Below, piece after piece: positions 23,078 through 36,617 of a stretch of DNA of 64,000 nucleotides; positions within the stretch are counted from its first letter, which is position 1; each line of letters opens with the position of its first letter. The notes below the pieces were generated by a model. The model saw nothing but the letters and a program-made list of their open reading frames with translations. It did no database searches and had not been told where the DNA came from. The stretch covers positions 33,696,538-33,760,537 of the forward strand of contig CAIIXF020000007.1 of the NCBI GenBank assembly GCA_903813345.2. Direction: 5' to 3'. A program made the position numbers and the translations under genes. The stretch comes from Owenia fusiformis (Eukaryota > Annelida > Polychaeta > Sabellida > Oweniidae).

Positions 23078-25437
23078 CTAGATTGGTAAATTGAACAAAG
23101 TTCAATTTAAGACTCCAGATTGATTTACTTGAGTAAAGAGCTGAGTAAGTAACTGAGTAGGAAGCTGAGTAAGTAGATGATTAAGTAATTGAGTAAGTAG
23201 CTGAGTAGGTAGCTGAGTAAGCAGCTGAGCAGGTAGCTGAGTAAGTAGCTGAGTAGGTAGCTGAGTAAGTAGCTCAGTAGGTAGCTAAGTAGGTAGCCGA
23301 GTAGGTAAGTAGGTAGGTAAGTAGGAATTTTTGACCGGAAGTCGGATCGAAATTTGGTTTGCAGATTCGGATTCCCGAGAAAATTCTACTCTTAATTCAT
23401 AACTCATATGTTAAATTATGAGAACTTTTTATTTTGACCTACTTTACGAACACCATATCTCAAAAGTGGGTCAAAATACTTTCTGACGGCAAAAGGCTTT
23501 TACTATGAGCACACTCTTTGCTACCTGTATACAAAATGTTGAAGCAAATCCTAAAGGTGTAGTGCCAGAATCGAAAAAATAAGGAAAAACTATGAATTTG
23601 ACCTAGATTTTGACCTAGGCATTTTGGTGTCCAAATATTGAAACTAGGTAGCTTTTGAGGTCCCCTTCTTTTATCGGAATTCATTATCTTAAGCTGTACT
23701 CAATCTATATCTCGTATTTTACACTTCAAAAAATCTTTTTTCCTTGACCTTCTATCAGGATACCATCAGATCGATATTCCGAAATTTCAAAACGCCATAA
23801 CTTCCGATCCGGATGTCGAATCGAAATTTGATTTAAAGATTCGGATTCCTGACAAAATTCTACCCCTAATTCATAACTCATACGTTAAATTTGGCGAATT
23901 TTTATTTTGACCTACTTTTCGTACACGCCATAACTTTGGAACCGGAAGTCGGATCGAAATTTGGTTTGCAGATTCGGATTCCCGAGAAAATTCTACTCTT
24001 AATTCATAACTCATATGTTAAATTTGGAGAATTTTTTTATTTTGACCTACTTTTCGGACACCATATCTCAAAAGTGGGTCAAAATACTCTCTGACGGCAA
24101 AAGGCAAACACTATTAGCACACTCTTTGCTACCTGTATACAAAATTTTGAAGCAAATCCTAAAAGTGTAGTGCCAGAATCGCAGAAATAAGGAAAAACTA
24201 TGAATTTGACCTAGATTTTGACCTAGGCATTTTGGTGTCCATATATTGAAACTAGGTAGCTTTTGAGGTCCCCTTCTTTTATAGGAATTCATTATCTTAA
24301 GCTGTACTCAATCTATATCTCGTATTTTACACTTCAAAAAAATCTTTTTTCCTTGACTTTCAATCAGGATAACATCAGATCGATTTTTCTCGAAATTTCA
24401 AAACGCCATAACTTTCAAACGGGAAATCGGATCGAAATTTGGTTTGCAGATTCGGATTCCTGACAAAATTCTACCCCTAATTCATAACTCATACGTTAAT
24501 TTTATTTTGACCTACTTTTTGGACACGCCATAACTTCCGAACCGGAAGTCGGATCGAAATATGGTTTGCAGATTCCGATTCCTGACAAAATTCTACCCCT
24601 GATACATAACTCATAAGTTAAATTTGAAGAATTTTTTATTTTGACCTACTTTTGGGACACCATATCTCAAAAGTGGGTCAAAATACTTCCTGACGGCAAA
24701 AGGCTAACACTATTAACACACTCTTGGCTACATGTATACACGATTTCGAAGCATATAATTAAAGTGTAGTGTCAGAATCGCAAAAATAAGGAAAAACTTT
24801 GAATTTGACCTAGATTTTGACCTTGGCATTTTTGTGTCCAAATTTTTAAGCTAGATGGCTTTTGAGGTCCCCTTCTTTTAATAGCTTCCATTATATTTAG
24901 CTGAACTCAGTCTATATTTCGTATTTTTCACTTCAAAAAAATCTTTTTTCCCATTGACTTAACATGGGCACCAAATTTAGCGATTTTTGAGCTTTCAAAA
25001 CGATATAACTTCCGAACCGGAAGTCGGATCGAAATTTGGTTTTCAGATTCGGAATCCTGAGAAAATTTACTACAAGACCAGTAGCGTGGACATTGAATTG
25101 GGAGAACTTTTTTTTGGACCTCGTTTTCGGACACTGATATCTCGAAATCGGTTTGAGATATTAAAAAACTAAATCGACCTGTTTTCCCCTACTTTTTTAT
25201 GAGGAACACAATGAAAAAAACCCGGATTGAAAATATTGAAGGACGACCGAGAAAATTGAAAAAAGTGACAAAGTACTGGATTTGACCTAGTTCTTGACCT
25301 TTGACCTAGATAAAAATTTGACCTAATTTCCCATCATCCCAGATACATTCCCTAGTTGATCATGTAAGTAGCTTAAAGTAAGTTCTTCTAGTTGGTGAGA
25401 AATCTTGTAAGGAGGAAGAGGAAGAAAGAAAAATAAT
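23078..25437 (-). mobile_element. Helitron-like copy A
   Basis: CTAG 23078-23081. Carries an AGCTGAGTAAGT-type minisatellite (about 23130-23330), three core units (signature TCTGACGGCAAAAGGC near 23478, 24090 and 24692) and DR1 at 25295-25307. It follows unique DNA on its low side. Confidence 0.6.
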
Positions 25438-25439
25438 AA

Positions 25440-26588
25440 CTAGATTGGTAAATTGAACAAAGTTCAATTTAAGACTCCAGATTGATTTACTTGAGTAGGT
25501 AGCTGAGTAAGTAACTGAGTAGCAAGCTGAGTAAGTAGATGATTAAGTAATTGAGTAAGTAGCTGAGTAGGTAGCTGAGTAAGTAGATGAGTAGGTAGCT
25601 GAGTAAGTAGCTGAGTAGGTAGCTGAGAAGTAAGTAGCTAAGTAGGTAGCCGAGTAGGTAGGTAGGTAGTTAGGTAAGTAGGAATTTTTGACCGGAAGTC
25701 GGAGTGAAATTTGGTTTGCAGATTCAGATTCCTGAGAAAATTCTACCCTTAATTCATAACTCATAAGTTAAATTATGAGAATTTTTTATTTTGACCTACT
25801 TTACGGACACCATATCTCAAAAGTGGGTCAAAATACTTTCTGACGGCAAAAGGCTATCACTATTAGCACACTCTTATCTACCTGTATACAAACTTTTGTA
25901 GCAAATCATTAAAGTGTAGTGCTAGAATCGCAAAAATAAGGAAAAACTATGAATTTGACCTAGATTTTGACCTAGGCATTTTGGTGTCCAAATATTGAAA
26001 CTAGGTAGATTTTGAGGTCCCCTTCTTTTATAGGAATTCATTATCTTAAGCTGTACTCAGTCTATATCTCATATTTTACACTTCAAAAAAATCTTTTTTC
26101 CTTGACTTTCTATCAGGATACCATCAGATCGATTTTTCTCGAAATTTCAAAACGCCATAACTTCTGAACCGGAAGTCAGATCGAAATTTGGTTTTCAGAT
26201 TCGGAATCCTGAGAAAATTTCCTATAAGACTGATATCCTGGACATTGGATTCGGAGAACTTTTTTTTGGACCTCGTTTTCGGACACTGATATCTCGAAAT
26301 CGGTTTGAGATACCAAAAAACTAAATCGATCCTAGGTTTTCTATTTTTGTATGAGGAACACAATGAAAAAAACCTGGATCAAAAATATTGAAGGACGACC
26401 GAGATAATTGGAAAAAGTGACAAAGTACTGGATTTGACCTAGTTCTTGACCTTTGACCTAGATAAAAATTTGACCTAATTTCCCATAATCCCAGATACAT
26501 TCCCTAGTTGATCATGTAAGCAGATTAAAGTATGTTCTTCTAGTTGGTGAGAAATCTTGTAAGGAGGAAGAATAAGAAGAAAAATAAT
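25440..26588 (-). mobile_element. Helitron-like copy B (shortest)
   Basis: CTAG 25440-25443, an AGCTGAGTAAGT minisatellite (25495-25680), one core unit and DR1 at 26447-26459. Confidence 0.6.
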
Positions 26589-26590
26589 AA

Positions 26591-28456
26591 CTAGATTTTG
26601 GAAATTGAACGAGTTCAATTTCAGACTCCAGATCTAGACTTTTTTTAGCCGAGTCATCCAGAATAAGCCAAGTCATCCAAAATGAACTAAGTCATCAAGA
26701 AAAAGAAGGATGGATGGATGGATGAAAAAGGAAGGAAGGATAGGATAGAATAGGAAGGAACGATAGGATAGAATAGGAAAGAAGGATAGAATAGAATAGG
26801 AAGAAGGGATAGAATAGGAAGGAGAGGAAACGAAGCAAGGGTAGATAGGAAGGATAGGATAGGATCAGAAAGGAAGGATGTATGCATTTTTCAATATTTT
26901 CTTCTCTACTTTGACTTTCTATCAGGATACCATCAGATCGATTTTTCTTGAAATTTCAAAACGCCATAACTTCCGAACCGGAAGTCGGATCGAAATTTGA
27001 TTTGTAGATTCAGATTCCTGACAAAATTCTCCCCCTAATTCATAACGCATACGTTAAATTTGGCGAATTCTTATTTTGACCTACTTTTCGGACACGCCAT
27101 AACTTCGGAACCGGAAGTCGGATTGAAATTTGGTTTGTAGATTCGGATTTCTGAGAAAATTCTTCTCTTAATTCATAACTCAAACGTTAAATTTGGAGAA
27201 CTTTTTATTTTGACCTACTTTTCAGACACCATATCTCAAAAGTGGGTCAAAATACTTTCTGACGGCAAAAGGCTAACGCTATTAGCACACTCTTGGCTAC
27301 ATGTATACACAATTTCGAGGAATATAATTAAAGTGTAGTGTCAGAATCGCAAAAATAAGGATAAACTATGAATTTGACCTCGATTTTGACCTAGGGATTT
27401 TTGTGTCCAAATTTTGAAGTTAGGTAGCCTTCGAGGTTCCCTCCTTTCATTGGCTTTCATTATTTTAAGCTGTACTTAGTCTTTATCTCGTATTTTACAC
27501 TTCAAAAAATTTTTTGTTCCCATTGACATAACATGGGGCACTAAATTTAGCGATTTTTGAGCTTTCAAAATGTAATAACTTCCGAACCGGAAGTCGGATC
27601 GAAATTTGGTTTGCAGATTCGGATTCCTGAGAAAATTCTATACTTAATTCATAACTCAAATGTTAAATTTGGAGAACTTTATATTTTGACCTACTTTTCG
27701 GACACCATATCTCAAAAGTGGGGCAAAATACTTCCTGACGGCAAAAGGCTAACACTATAAGCACACTCTTGGCTACATGCATACAAAATTTCGAGGAATA
27801 TAATTAAAGTGTAGTGTCAGAATCGCAAAAATAAGGATAAACTATGAATTTGACCTAGATTTTGACCTAGGGATTTTTGTGTCCAAATTTTGAAATTAGG
27901 TAGCCTTCGAGGTTCCATTCTTTCATAGGCTTTCATTATATTTAGCTGAACTCAGTCTATATTTCGTATTTTTCACTTCAAAAAAATCTTTTTCCCCATT
28001 GACTTAACATGGGCACCAAATTTATCGATTTTTGAGCTTTCAAAACGCCATAACTTCCGAACCGGAAGTCTGATTCGAATTTGGTTTTCAGATTCGGAAT
28101 CCTGAGAAAATTTTCTATAAGACCAATATCCTGGACATTTGATTCTTTTTTTTGGACCTCGTTTTCGGACACTGATATCTCGAAATCGGTTTGAGATATC
28201 AAAAAACTAAATCGACCCTAGGTTTCCTACTTTTTTATAAGGAACACAATGAAAAAAACCCGGATCAAAAATATTGAAGGACGACCGAGAAAATCGAAAA
28301 AAGTGACAAAGTACTGGATTTGACCTAGTTCTTGACCTTTGACCTAGATAAAAATTTGACCCAATTTCCGAGGAACTAGATTCTGGACCTAAATTGACCA
28401 AATGACTGACTTTACTGAAAACCTTATGGTTATTGAGAAAACTGGGTTAGAATAAG
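26591..28456 (-). mobile_element. Helitron-like copy C
   Basis: CTAG 26591-26594. Instead of the AGCTGAGT minisatellite it has a GGAAGGATAGGATAGAATA purine microsatellite (26695-26885). Two core units; DR1 at 28333-28345. Confidence 0.6.
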
Positions 28457-28458
28457 AA

Positions 28459-30430
28459 CTAGACTTTGGAAATTGAACGAAGTTCAATTTCAGACTCCAG
28501 ATTTAGACCATTTTTAGCCGAGTCATCCAGAATAAGCTGAGTCATCCAGAAAAAGATGGATGAATAAAATAGGAAGGTAGGATAGGATAGAACGATAGGA
28601 ACGATAGGATAGAATAAGAAAAAAGGATAGGATAGAACAGAATAGGAAGAAAGGATATGATAGGAGAGGACAGGAAGGAAAAGATACGAAGGAAGGATAG
28701 ATAGGAAGGATAGGATAGGATAAGATCAGATAGGAAGGATGGATAAATTCTTCAATATTTTCGACTTCTCTACTCTTGACTTTCTATCAGGATACCATCA
28801 GATTGATTTTCCGAAATTTCAAAACGCCATAACTTCCGGACCGGAAGTCGGATCGAAATTTGATTTAAAGATTCGGATTCTTGACAAAATTCTACCCCTA
28901 ATTAATAACTCATACGTTACATTTGGTGAATTTCTATTTTGACCTACTTTTCGGACACGCTATAACTTCGAAATCAGAAGTCGGATCGAAATTTGGTTTG
29001 CAGATCCGGATTTCTGAGAAAATTCTACCCCAAAGTCATAACTCAAACATTAAATTTGGAGAACTTTTTATTTTGACCTACTTTTCGGACACTATATCTC
29101 AAAAGTGGGTCAAAATACTTCTGACGGCAAAAGGCTAACACTATTAGCACACTCTTGGCTACATGTATACACAATATCGAAGAATATAATTGAAGTGTAG
29201 TGTCAGAAACGCAAAAATAAGGAAAACCTTTGAATTTGACCTAGATTTTGACCTAGGCATTTTGGTGTCCAAATTTTGTAACTAACTGGCTTTTGAGGTC
29301 CCCTTCTTTTGAAGGCTTTCATTAAATTAAGCTGAACTCAGTCTATATTTCGTATTTTTCACTTCAAAAAAATCTTTTTTTCCCATTGACTTAGCATGGG
29401 CACCAAATTTAGCGATTTTTGAACTTTAAAACGACATAATTTCCGAACCGGAAGTCGGATCGAAATTTGATTTGCAGATTCGGATTCCTGGGAAAAGTCT
29501 CCTCTTATTCTTTAGCTCATATGTTAAATTTGAAGAATTTTTCAGGTTGACCTACTTTTCGGACACCATATCTCAAAAGTGGGTCAAAATACTTTCTGAC
29601 GGCAAAAGGCTAACACTATTAGCACGCTTTTGGCTACCTGTATACAAGATTTTGAAGAAAATTATTAAAGTGTAGTGTCAGAATCGTAAAAATAAGGAAA
29701 ACTATGAATTTGACCTAGAATTTGACCTAGGCATTTTGGTGTCCAAATTTTGAAGCTAGGTAGCTTTTCAGGTCCCCTTCTTTTATACGCATTCATTATG
29801 TTAAGCTATGCTCAGTCTATATCTTGTATTTTACACTTCGAAAAAGTCTTTTTTCCCATTGGCTTAACATGGGCACCAAATTTAGCGATTTCAAAACGCT
29901 ATAGCTTCCGAACCGGAAGTCAGACCGAAATTTGGTTTGCAGATTTGGATTCCTGAGGAAATTTTACACTTATTTCATTACTCATACGTTGAATTTGGAG
30001 AACTTTTTCGTTTGACCTACTTTCCGGACGCAATATCTCAAAATGGGTAGAAGTAATCAAAAAACTGATTACTCAACGTCGAATCGTCTTTTTCTTGGCT
30101 ACACGTTAAAAAAAATTTTTTTGAAAAATATTGAAAAATGACAAAGATAATTAACAAAATGATAATTTGACCTAGATTTTGACCTTTGACCTAGATAAAA
30201 AATTGACCCAATTTCCGAGAAACTAGATACTGGACCTAAATAGACCATATACAGGACTTGACTCAATGTCTTCTAGTTAAGGAGAAAACGTGTGTAGAAG
30301 AATAATAAAGAAGAAGAATACTGACAAAAGTAATAGACTCCAGATTTACATCTGGAGTCTAATAATAAGCAGAAGAAGAATAAGAAAACTGACGAAAACA
30401 ATAGACTCCAGATTTCATCTGGAGTCTAAT
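28459..30430 (-). mobile_element. Helitron-like copy D
   Basis: CTAG 28459-28462, a purine GGATA microsatellite (28555-28745), two core units, DR1 at 30180-30192, and two AGACTCCAGAT hairpins at its far end (30335-30425). Confidence 0.6.
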
Positions 30431-30432
30431 AA

Positions 30433-33223
30433 CTAGATTTGTGAAATTGAACAAGTTCAATTTAAGACTCCAGATTTATTTGACCTAGATAGATCAGTAA
30501 AGAGCTGAGTAAGTAACTGAGTAATTAGTTGAGTAAGTACCTTAGTAGTAGTTGAGTAAGTAACTGGGTAAAAAGCTGAGTTAGTAGCTGAGTAAGTAGC
30601 TAAGTAAGTAATAACTAATTAAGCAATTGAATAAGTAGTCAAATAAGTAGCTGAGTAGGTAGGGAGGTAAAGTAGGGTATGTAGGACTTTTTGAAAGTTT
30701 ATTTGATCAATCTGCATCGTGAATACTGGCAAGTGCGAATTTCAAACTTCAAAATGGCTTAGAATCTTAACCCGGGGTCGGATTGCAATTTTGATTTCAG
30801 ATCCGGATTCCTTAGGAAATTATGCCCCTAATTCATAACTCATACGTTAAATTTGGAGAACTTTTTATTTTGACCTACATTTCGATCACCAGATCTCAAA
30901 AGTGGGTCTAAAAACTTCTTGACGGCAAAAAGTTAACATTATAAGCACACTCTTTGCTACATGTATACAAAATTTCGAAGAATATCATTGAAGTGTAGTG
31001 TCCAAATTGCAAAAATAAGAAAAAACTAAGAATTTGACCTAGATTTTGAACTAGGTATTTTGGTGTCCAAATTTTGAAGGAAAGTAGCTTTTGAGGTCCC
31101 CTTCTTTTATGGGCTTTCATTATGTTTAGCTGTACTCATTCTATATCTTGTATTTTTACACTTCAAAAAATTATTCGGTCCCATTGATTTAACATGGGGC
31201 ACCAAATTTAGCGATTTTTGAGCTTTCAAAACATCATAACTTCTGAACAAGATGTCGTATCGAAATTTGGTTTGCAGATTCGGATTCCTGACAAAATTCT
31301 ACCCCTAATTCATAACTCATACGTTAAATTTAGATTTTTTTATTTTGACCTACTTTTTGGACACGCCATAACTTCCGAACCGGAAGTCGGATCGAAATAT
31401 GGTTTGCAGATTCCGATTCCTGACAAAATTCTACCCCTGATTCATAACTCATAAGTTAAATTTGAAGAATTTTTTATTTTGACCTACATTTGGGACATCA
31501 TATCTCAAAAGTGGGTCAAAATACTTCCTGACGGCAAAAGGCTAACACTATTAGCACTCTCTTGGCTACATGTATACACGATTTCGAAGAATATAATTAA
31601 AGTGTAGTGTCAGAATCGCAAAAATAAGGAAAAACTTTGAATTTGACCTAGATTTTGACCTTGGCATTTTTGTGTCCAAATTTTTAAGCTAGATGGCTTT
31701 TGAGGTCCCCTTCTTTTAAAAGCTTCCATTATATTTAGCTGAACTCAGTCTATATTTCGTATTTTTCACTTCAAAAAAAAGATAATTGACATAACATGGG
31801 ATATCAAAATACCAATTTTTTAATTTTTCAAAACGCCATTACTTCCAAACCAGGTGTCGGATTGAAATTTGATTTGCAGATTCGGATTCCTGAGAAAATT
31901 CTACCCTTAATTCATAACTCATACGTTAAATTTGGAGAAACTTTCATGTTGACCTACTTTTCGGACACTATATCTCAAAAGTGGGTCAAAATACTTTCTG
32001 ACGGCAAAAGGCTAACACTATTAGCACACTCTTTGCTACCTGTATACAAAATTTTGAAGCAAATAATTAAAGTGTAGTGTCAGAATCGCAAAAATAAGTT
32101 AAAACTATAAATTTGACCTAGATTTTGACCCAGGCATTTTGGTGACCAAATTGTGAAGCTAGCTAGCTTTTGAGGTCCCTTTATTTTATAGGCTTTCATT
32201 ATGTGAAGCTGTACTCAGTCTTTATCTCATATTTTACACTTCAAAAAAATCTTTTTTCCCATTGCCATAACATGGGGCACCAAATTTAGCGATTTTTGAG
32301 CTTTCAAAACGACATAACGACATAACTTCCAAACCTAAAGTCGGATTGAAATTTGGTTTGCAGATTTGGATTCCTGAGAAAATTCTACCCTTTATTCATA
32401 ACTCATACGTTAAATTTGGAGAACTTTTTAGTTTGACCTACTTTTCGGACACCATATCTCAAAAGTGGGTCAAAATACTTTCTGACGGCAAAAGGCTAAC
32501 ACTATCAGCACACTCTTGGCTACATGTATACAAAATTTCGAAGAATATAATTAATCTGTAGTGTCAGAATCGCAAAAATAAGAAAAAACTTTGAATTTGA
32601 CCTAGATTTTGACCTAGGCATTTTGGTGTCCAAATTTTTATGAAAACAAGGTCTTGTGGTCCCTTTCTTTTATGGGCTTCCATTATGTTTAGCTGTGCTG
32701 AGTCTATATCTCGTATTTTACACTTCAAAAAAATATTTTTTCCCATTGAATTAACATGGGGCACCAAATTTAGCGATTTTTGAATTTTCAAAACGCCATA
32801 ACTTCTGAACCGGAAGTCAGATCGAAATTTTGTTTTCAGATTCGGAATCCTGAGAAAATTTCCTATAAGACTGATATCCTAGACATTGGATTCTGAGAAA
32901 TTTTTTTTGGACCTCGTTTTCGGACACTGATATCTCAAAATCGGTTTGAGATACCAAAAAACTAAATCGAACCTAGGTTTTCTACTTTTTTATGAGGAAC
33001 ACAATGAAAAAAACCAGGATCAAAAATATTGAAGGACGACCGAGATAATGGGAAAAAGTGACAAAGTACTGGATTTGACCTAGTTCTTGACCTTTGACCT
33101 AGATAAAAATTTGACTTAATTTCCCAGAAAGCCGGTTTCAGTCTCTAGTTAACCATGTAAGTTGGATTAAGTAAGCTGTTATAGTTGACGAGAAATTTGG
33201 TGAGGAGGAAGAAAAATAATAAT
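30433..33223 (-). mobile_element. Helitron-like copy E (longest)
   Basis: CTAG 30433-30436, an AGCTGAGTAAGT-type minisatellite (30490-30690), four core units (signatures near 30915, 31530, 32000 and 32478) and DR1 at 33088-33100. Confidence 0.6.
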
Positions 33224-33225
33224 AA

Positions 33226-35029
33226 CTAGATTGGTAAATTGAACAAAGTTCAATTTAAGACTCCAGATTGATTTACTTGAGTAAAGAGCTGAGTAGGACG
33301 CTGAGTATGTAGATGATTAAGTAATTGAGTAAGTAGCTGAGTAGGTAGCTAAGTAGGTAGCTGAGTAAGTAGCTGAGTAGGTAGCTGAGTAGGTAGCTAA
33401 GTAGGTAGCCGAGTAGGTATGTAGGTAAGTAAGTAAGTAGGAATTGTTGAAAGTATATTTGATGGATCTGCATTGTGGATACTGGCAAATGTGAATTTTA
33501 AACAAATGTGAATTTTAAAATGGCATAGAATCTAAACTGGGAGTCGGATTGAAAGTTTATTTGCAGATTTGGATTCCTTAGAAAATTCTACCCTTAATTC
33601 ATAACTCATAAATTAAATTTGGAGAACTTTTTATTTTGACCTACTTTTCGGACACCATATCTCAAAAGTGGGTCAAAATACTTTCTGACGGCAAAAGGCT
33701 AACACTATTAGCACACTCTTTGTTACATGTATACAAAATTTTGAAGCAAATTATTAAAGTGTAATGTCAGAATCGCAAAAATAAGGAAAAGCTATGAATT
33801 TGACCTAGATTTTGACCTTGGCATTTTGGTGTCCACATTTTGAAACTAGGTAGCCTTTGAGGTCCCCTTCTTTTATAGACTTTCATTATGTTGAGCTGTA
33901 CTCAGTCTATACCTGGTATTTTACACTTCAAAATTATATTTTTCCCTATTGACATAACATGGGGCCAAATTTAGCAATTTCTGAGCTTTCAAAATGCCAT
34001 AACTTCCGACCTGGAAGTCGAATCAAAATTTGGTTTGCAGATTCGGATTCCTGAGAAAATTCTACCCTTATTTCATAGCTCATATGTTAAATTTGGAGAA
34101 CTTTTTATTTTGACCTACATTTCGGACACCATATCTCAAAAGTGGGTCAAAATACTTTCTGACGGCAAAAGGCTAACATTATTAGCACACTCTTTGCTAC
34201 CTGTATACAAAATTTAGAAGCAAATCATTTAAGTGTAGTGTCAGAATCGTAAAAATTAGGAAAAACTATCAATTTGACCTAGATTTTGACCTTGGGATTT
34301 TGGTGTCCAAATTTTGAAGCTAGGTAGCTTTTGGGTACCCTTCCTTTATAGGAATTCATTATGTTAAGCTGCACTCTGTCTATATCTCATATTTTACAAT
34401 TAAAAAAAGTCTTTTTTCCCATTGACTTAACATGGGGCACCAAATTTAGCGATTTTTGAGCTTTCAAATCGCCATTTCTTCCGAACGGGAGGTCGGATCG
34501 AAATTTGGTTTGCAGATTCGGATTCCTGAGAAAATTCTACACTTATTTCATAGCTCATATGCTAAATTTGGAGAACTTTTTTAGTTTGACCTACTTTCCG
34601 GACGCCATATCTCAAAATCGCTAAGAGTTATCAAAAAACGGATGGCACACTCTCGATTTGTTTTTTTCTAAGCTACATGTTGAAAAAAAGATGAAGGAGT
34701 TACCACAAGTAACAACGAAGATAATTGACAGAATGTTAATTTTACCTAAATTTGACCTAGTTCTTGACCTTTGACCTAGATAAAAATTTGACCTAATTTC
34801 CCAGAAACTAGGTTGATGGGCTATGTTAGCCATGTAAGTAGGTTAAAGTAAGTTCTTCTAGTTGCTGAGAAAAAGTGTTCGGAAAGAAAGAAAGAAAGAA
34901 AGAATGAATAATAATAAGAAGAAAACTGGCAAAAGCAATAGACTCCAGATTTTCATCTGGAGTCTAATAATAAAGAAAACAGGCAAAAACAATAGACTCC
35001 AGATTTTCAATCTGGAGTCTAATAATAAT
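33226..35029 (-). mobile_element. Helitron-like copy F
   Basis: CTAG 33226-33229, an AGCTGAGTAGGT minisatellite (33285-33440), two full core units plus part of another, DR1 at 34765-34777, an (AGAA)n tract near 34880 and two terminal hairpins (34940-35025). Confidence 0.6.
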
Positions 35030-35031
35030 AA

Positions 35032-36615
35032 CTAGACATGTAAATTGAACAAGTTCAATTTAAGACTCCAGATTTCAAACTTTTTTTAAGCTGAGTCATC
35101 CAAATACTTTTAAGCTGAGTCATTCAGAATAAGCTGAGTCAGCTAGAATATAGACATTTAGACAACTCTTAAGAATGTTATCTTCGACTCCATTGGCTTA
35201 ACATGGGGATATCATCATATTGACTTTTCGAGACTTCAAACCGCTATAACTATCTAATCAGAAGTTGGATCGTTGGAAAATTCTACCCTTAATTCATAAC
35301 TCATACGTTAAATTTGGAGAACTTTTTATTTTGACATACTTTTCAGACACCATATCTCCAAAGTGGGTCAAAATATTTTCTGACGGCAGAAAGCTAACAC
35401 TATAAGCACACTCTTGGCTACCTGTATACAAAATTTCGAAGCAAATCATTGAAGTGTAATGTCAGAATCGCAAAAATAAGAAAAACTATGAATTTGACCT
35501 AGATTTTGACCTAGGCATTTTGGTGTCCAAATTTTAAAGCTAGATAGCCTTCGAGGTCCCCTTCTTTTATAGGCTTTCAGAATGTTAAGCTGTACTCAGT
35601 TTATATCTGGTATTTTACACTTCAAAAAAATCTTTTTTTCTCATTGACATAACATGGGGCACCAAATTTAGCGATTTTTGAGCTTTCAAAACGCCATAAC
35701 TTCCGAACCGAAAATCGGATTGTAATTTGGTTTGCAGATTCGGATTCCTGGGAAAATACTACATTTAATCTATAGCTCATATGTTAAATTTGGAGAAATT
35801 TTTATTTTGACCTACTTTTCGGACACAATATCTCAAAAGTGGGCCAAAATACTTTCTGACGGCAAAAGGCTAAGACTATTAGCACACTCTTTGCTACCTG
35901 TATACAAAATTTTGAAGTAAATTATTAAAGTGTAGTGTCAGAATCGTAAAAATAAGGAAAAACTATGAATTTGACCTAGATTTTGACCTAGGCATTTTGG
36001 TGTCCAAATTTTGAAGCTATGTAGCTTTTGAGGTCCCCTTCTTTTATAAGCATTCATTATGTTAAGCTGCACTCAGTCTATATCTTGTATTTTACACTTC
36101 GAAAAAGTCTTTTTCCCCATTGACTTAACATAGGCACCAAATTTAGCGATTTTTGAGCTTTTAAAACGCCATAACTTCCGAACTGGAAGTCTGATCCAAA
36201 TTTGATTTGCAGATTCGGATTCCTGAGATCATTCTACACTTATTTCATAACTCACATGTTGAATTTGGAGAACTTTTTGTTCTGACCTACTTTCCGGACG
36301 CCATATCTCAAAATCGGTAAAAGTAATCAAAAATCTAATGTCATATCTTTGCTTCGGTTATTTCTTAACTACATAATGAAAACAAGATGAAGGAGTTCCG
36401 ATAATTATAGAAGAAGATAATTGAAAGAATGTTGAAAATGTAAGATTTGACCTAGTTCTTGACCTTTGACCTAGATAAAAATTTGACCTAATTTCCCAGA
36501 AAGCCAGAAACATTCCTTAGTCAACCATGTAAGTTAGTTTAAGTAAGATGTTATAGTTGGTGAGAAAATCTGTATGGAGGAAGATGGAAAGAATAATAAA
36601 AATAAAAATAAAAAA
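35032..36615 (-). mobile_element. Helitron-like copy G
   Basis: CTAG 35032-35035. It has neither class of microsatellite, only a few AAGCTGAGTCATC words. Two core units; DR1 at 36460-36472. Confidence 0.6.
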
Positions 36616-36617
36616 AA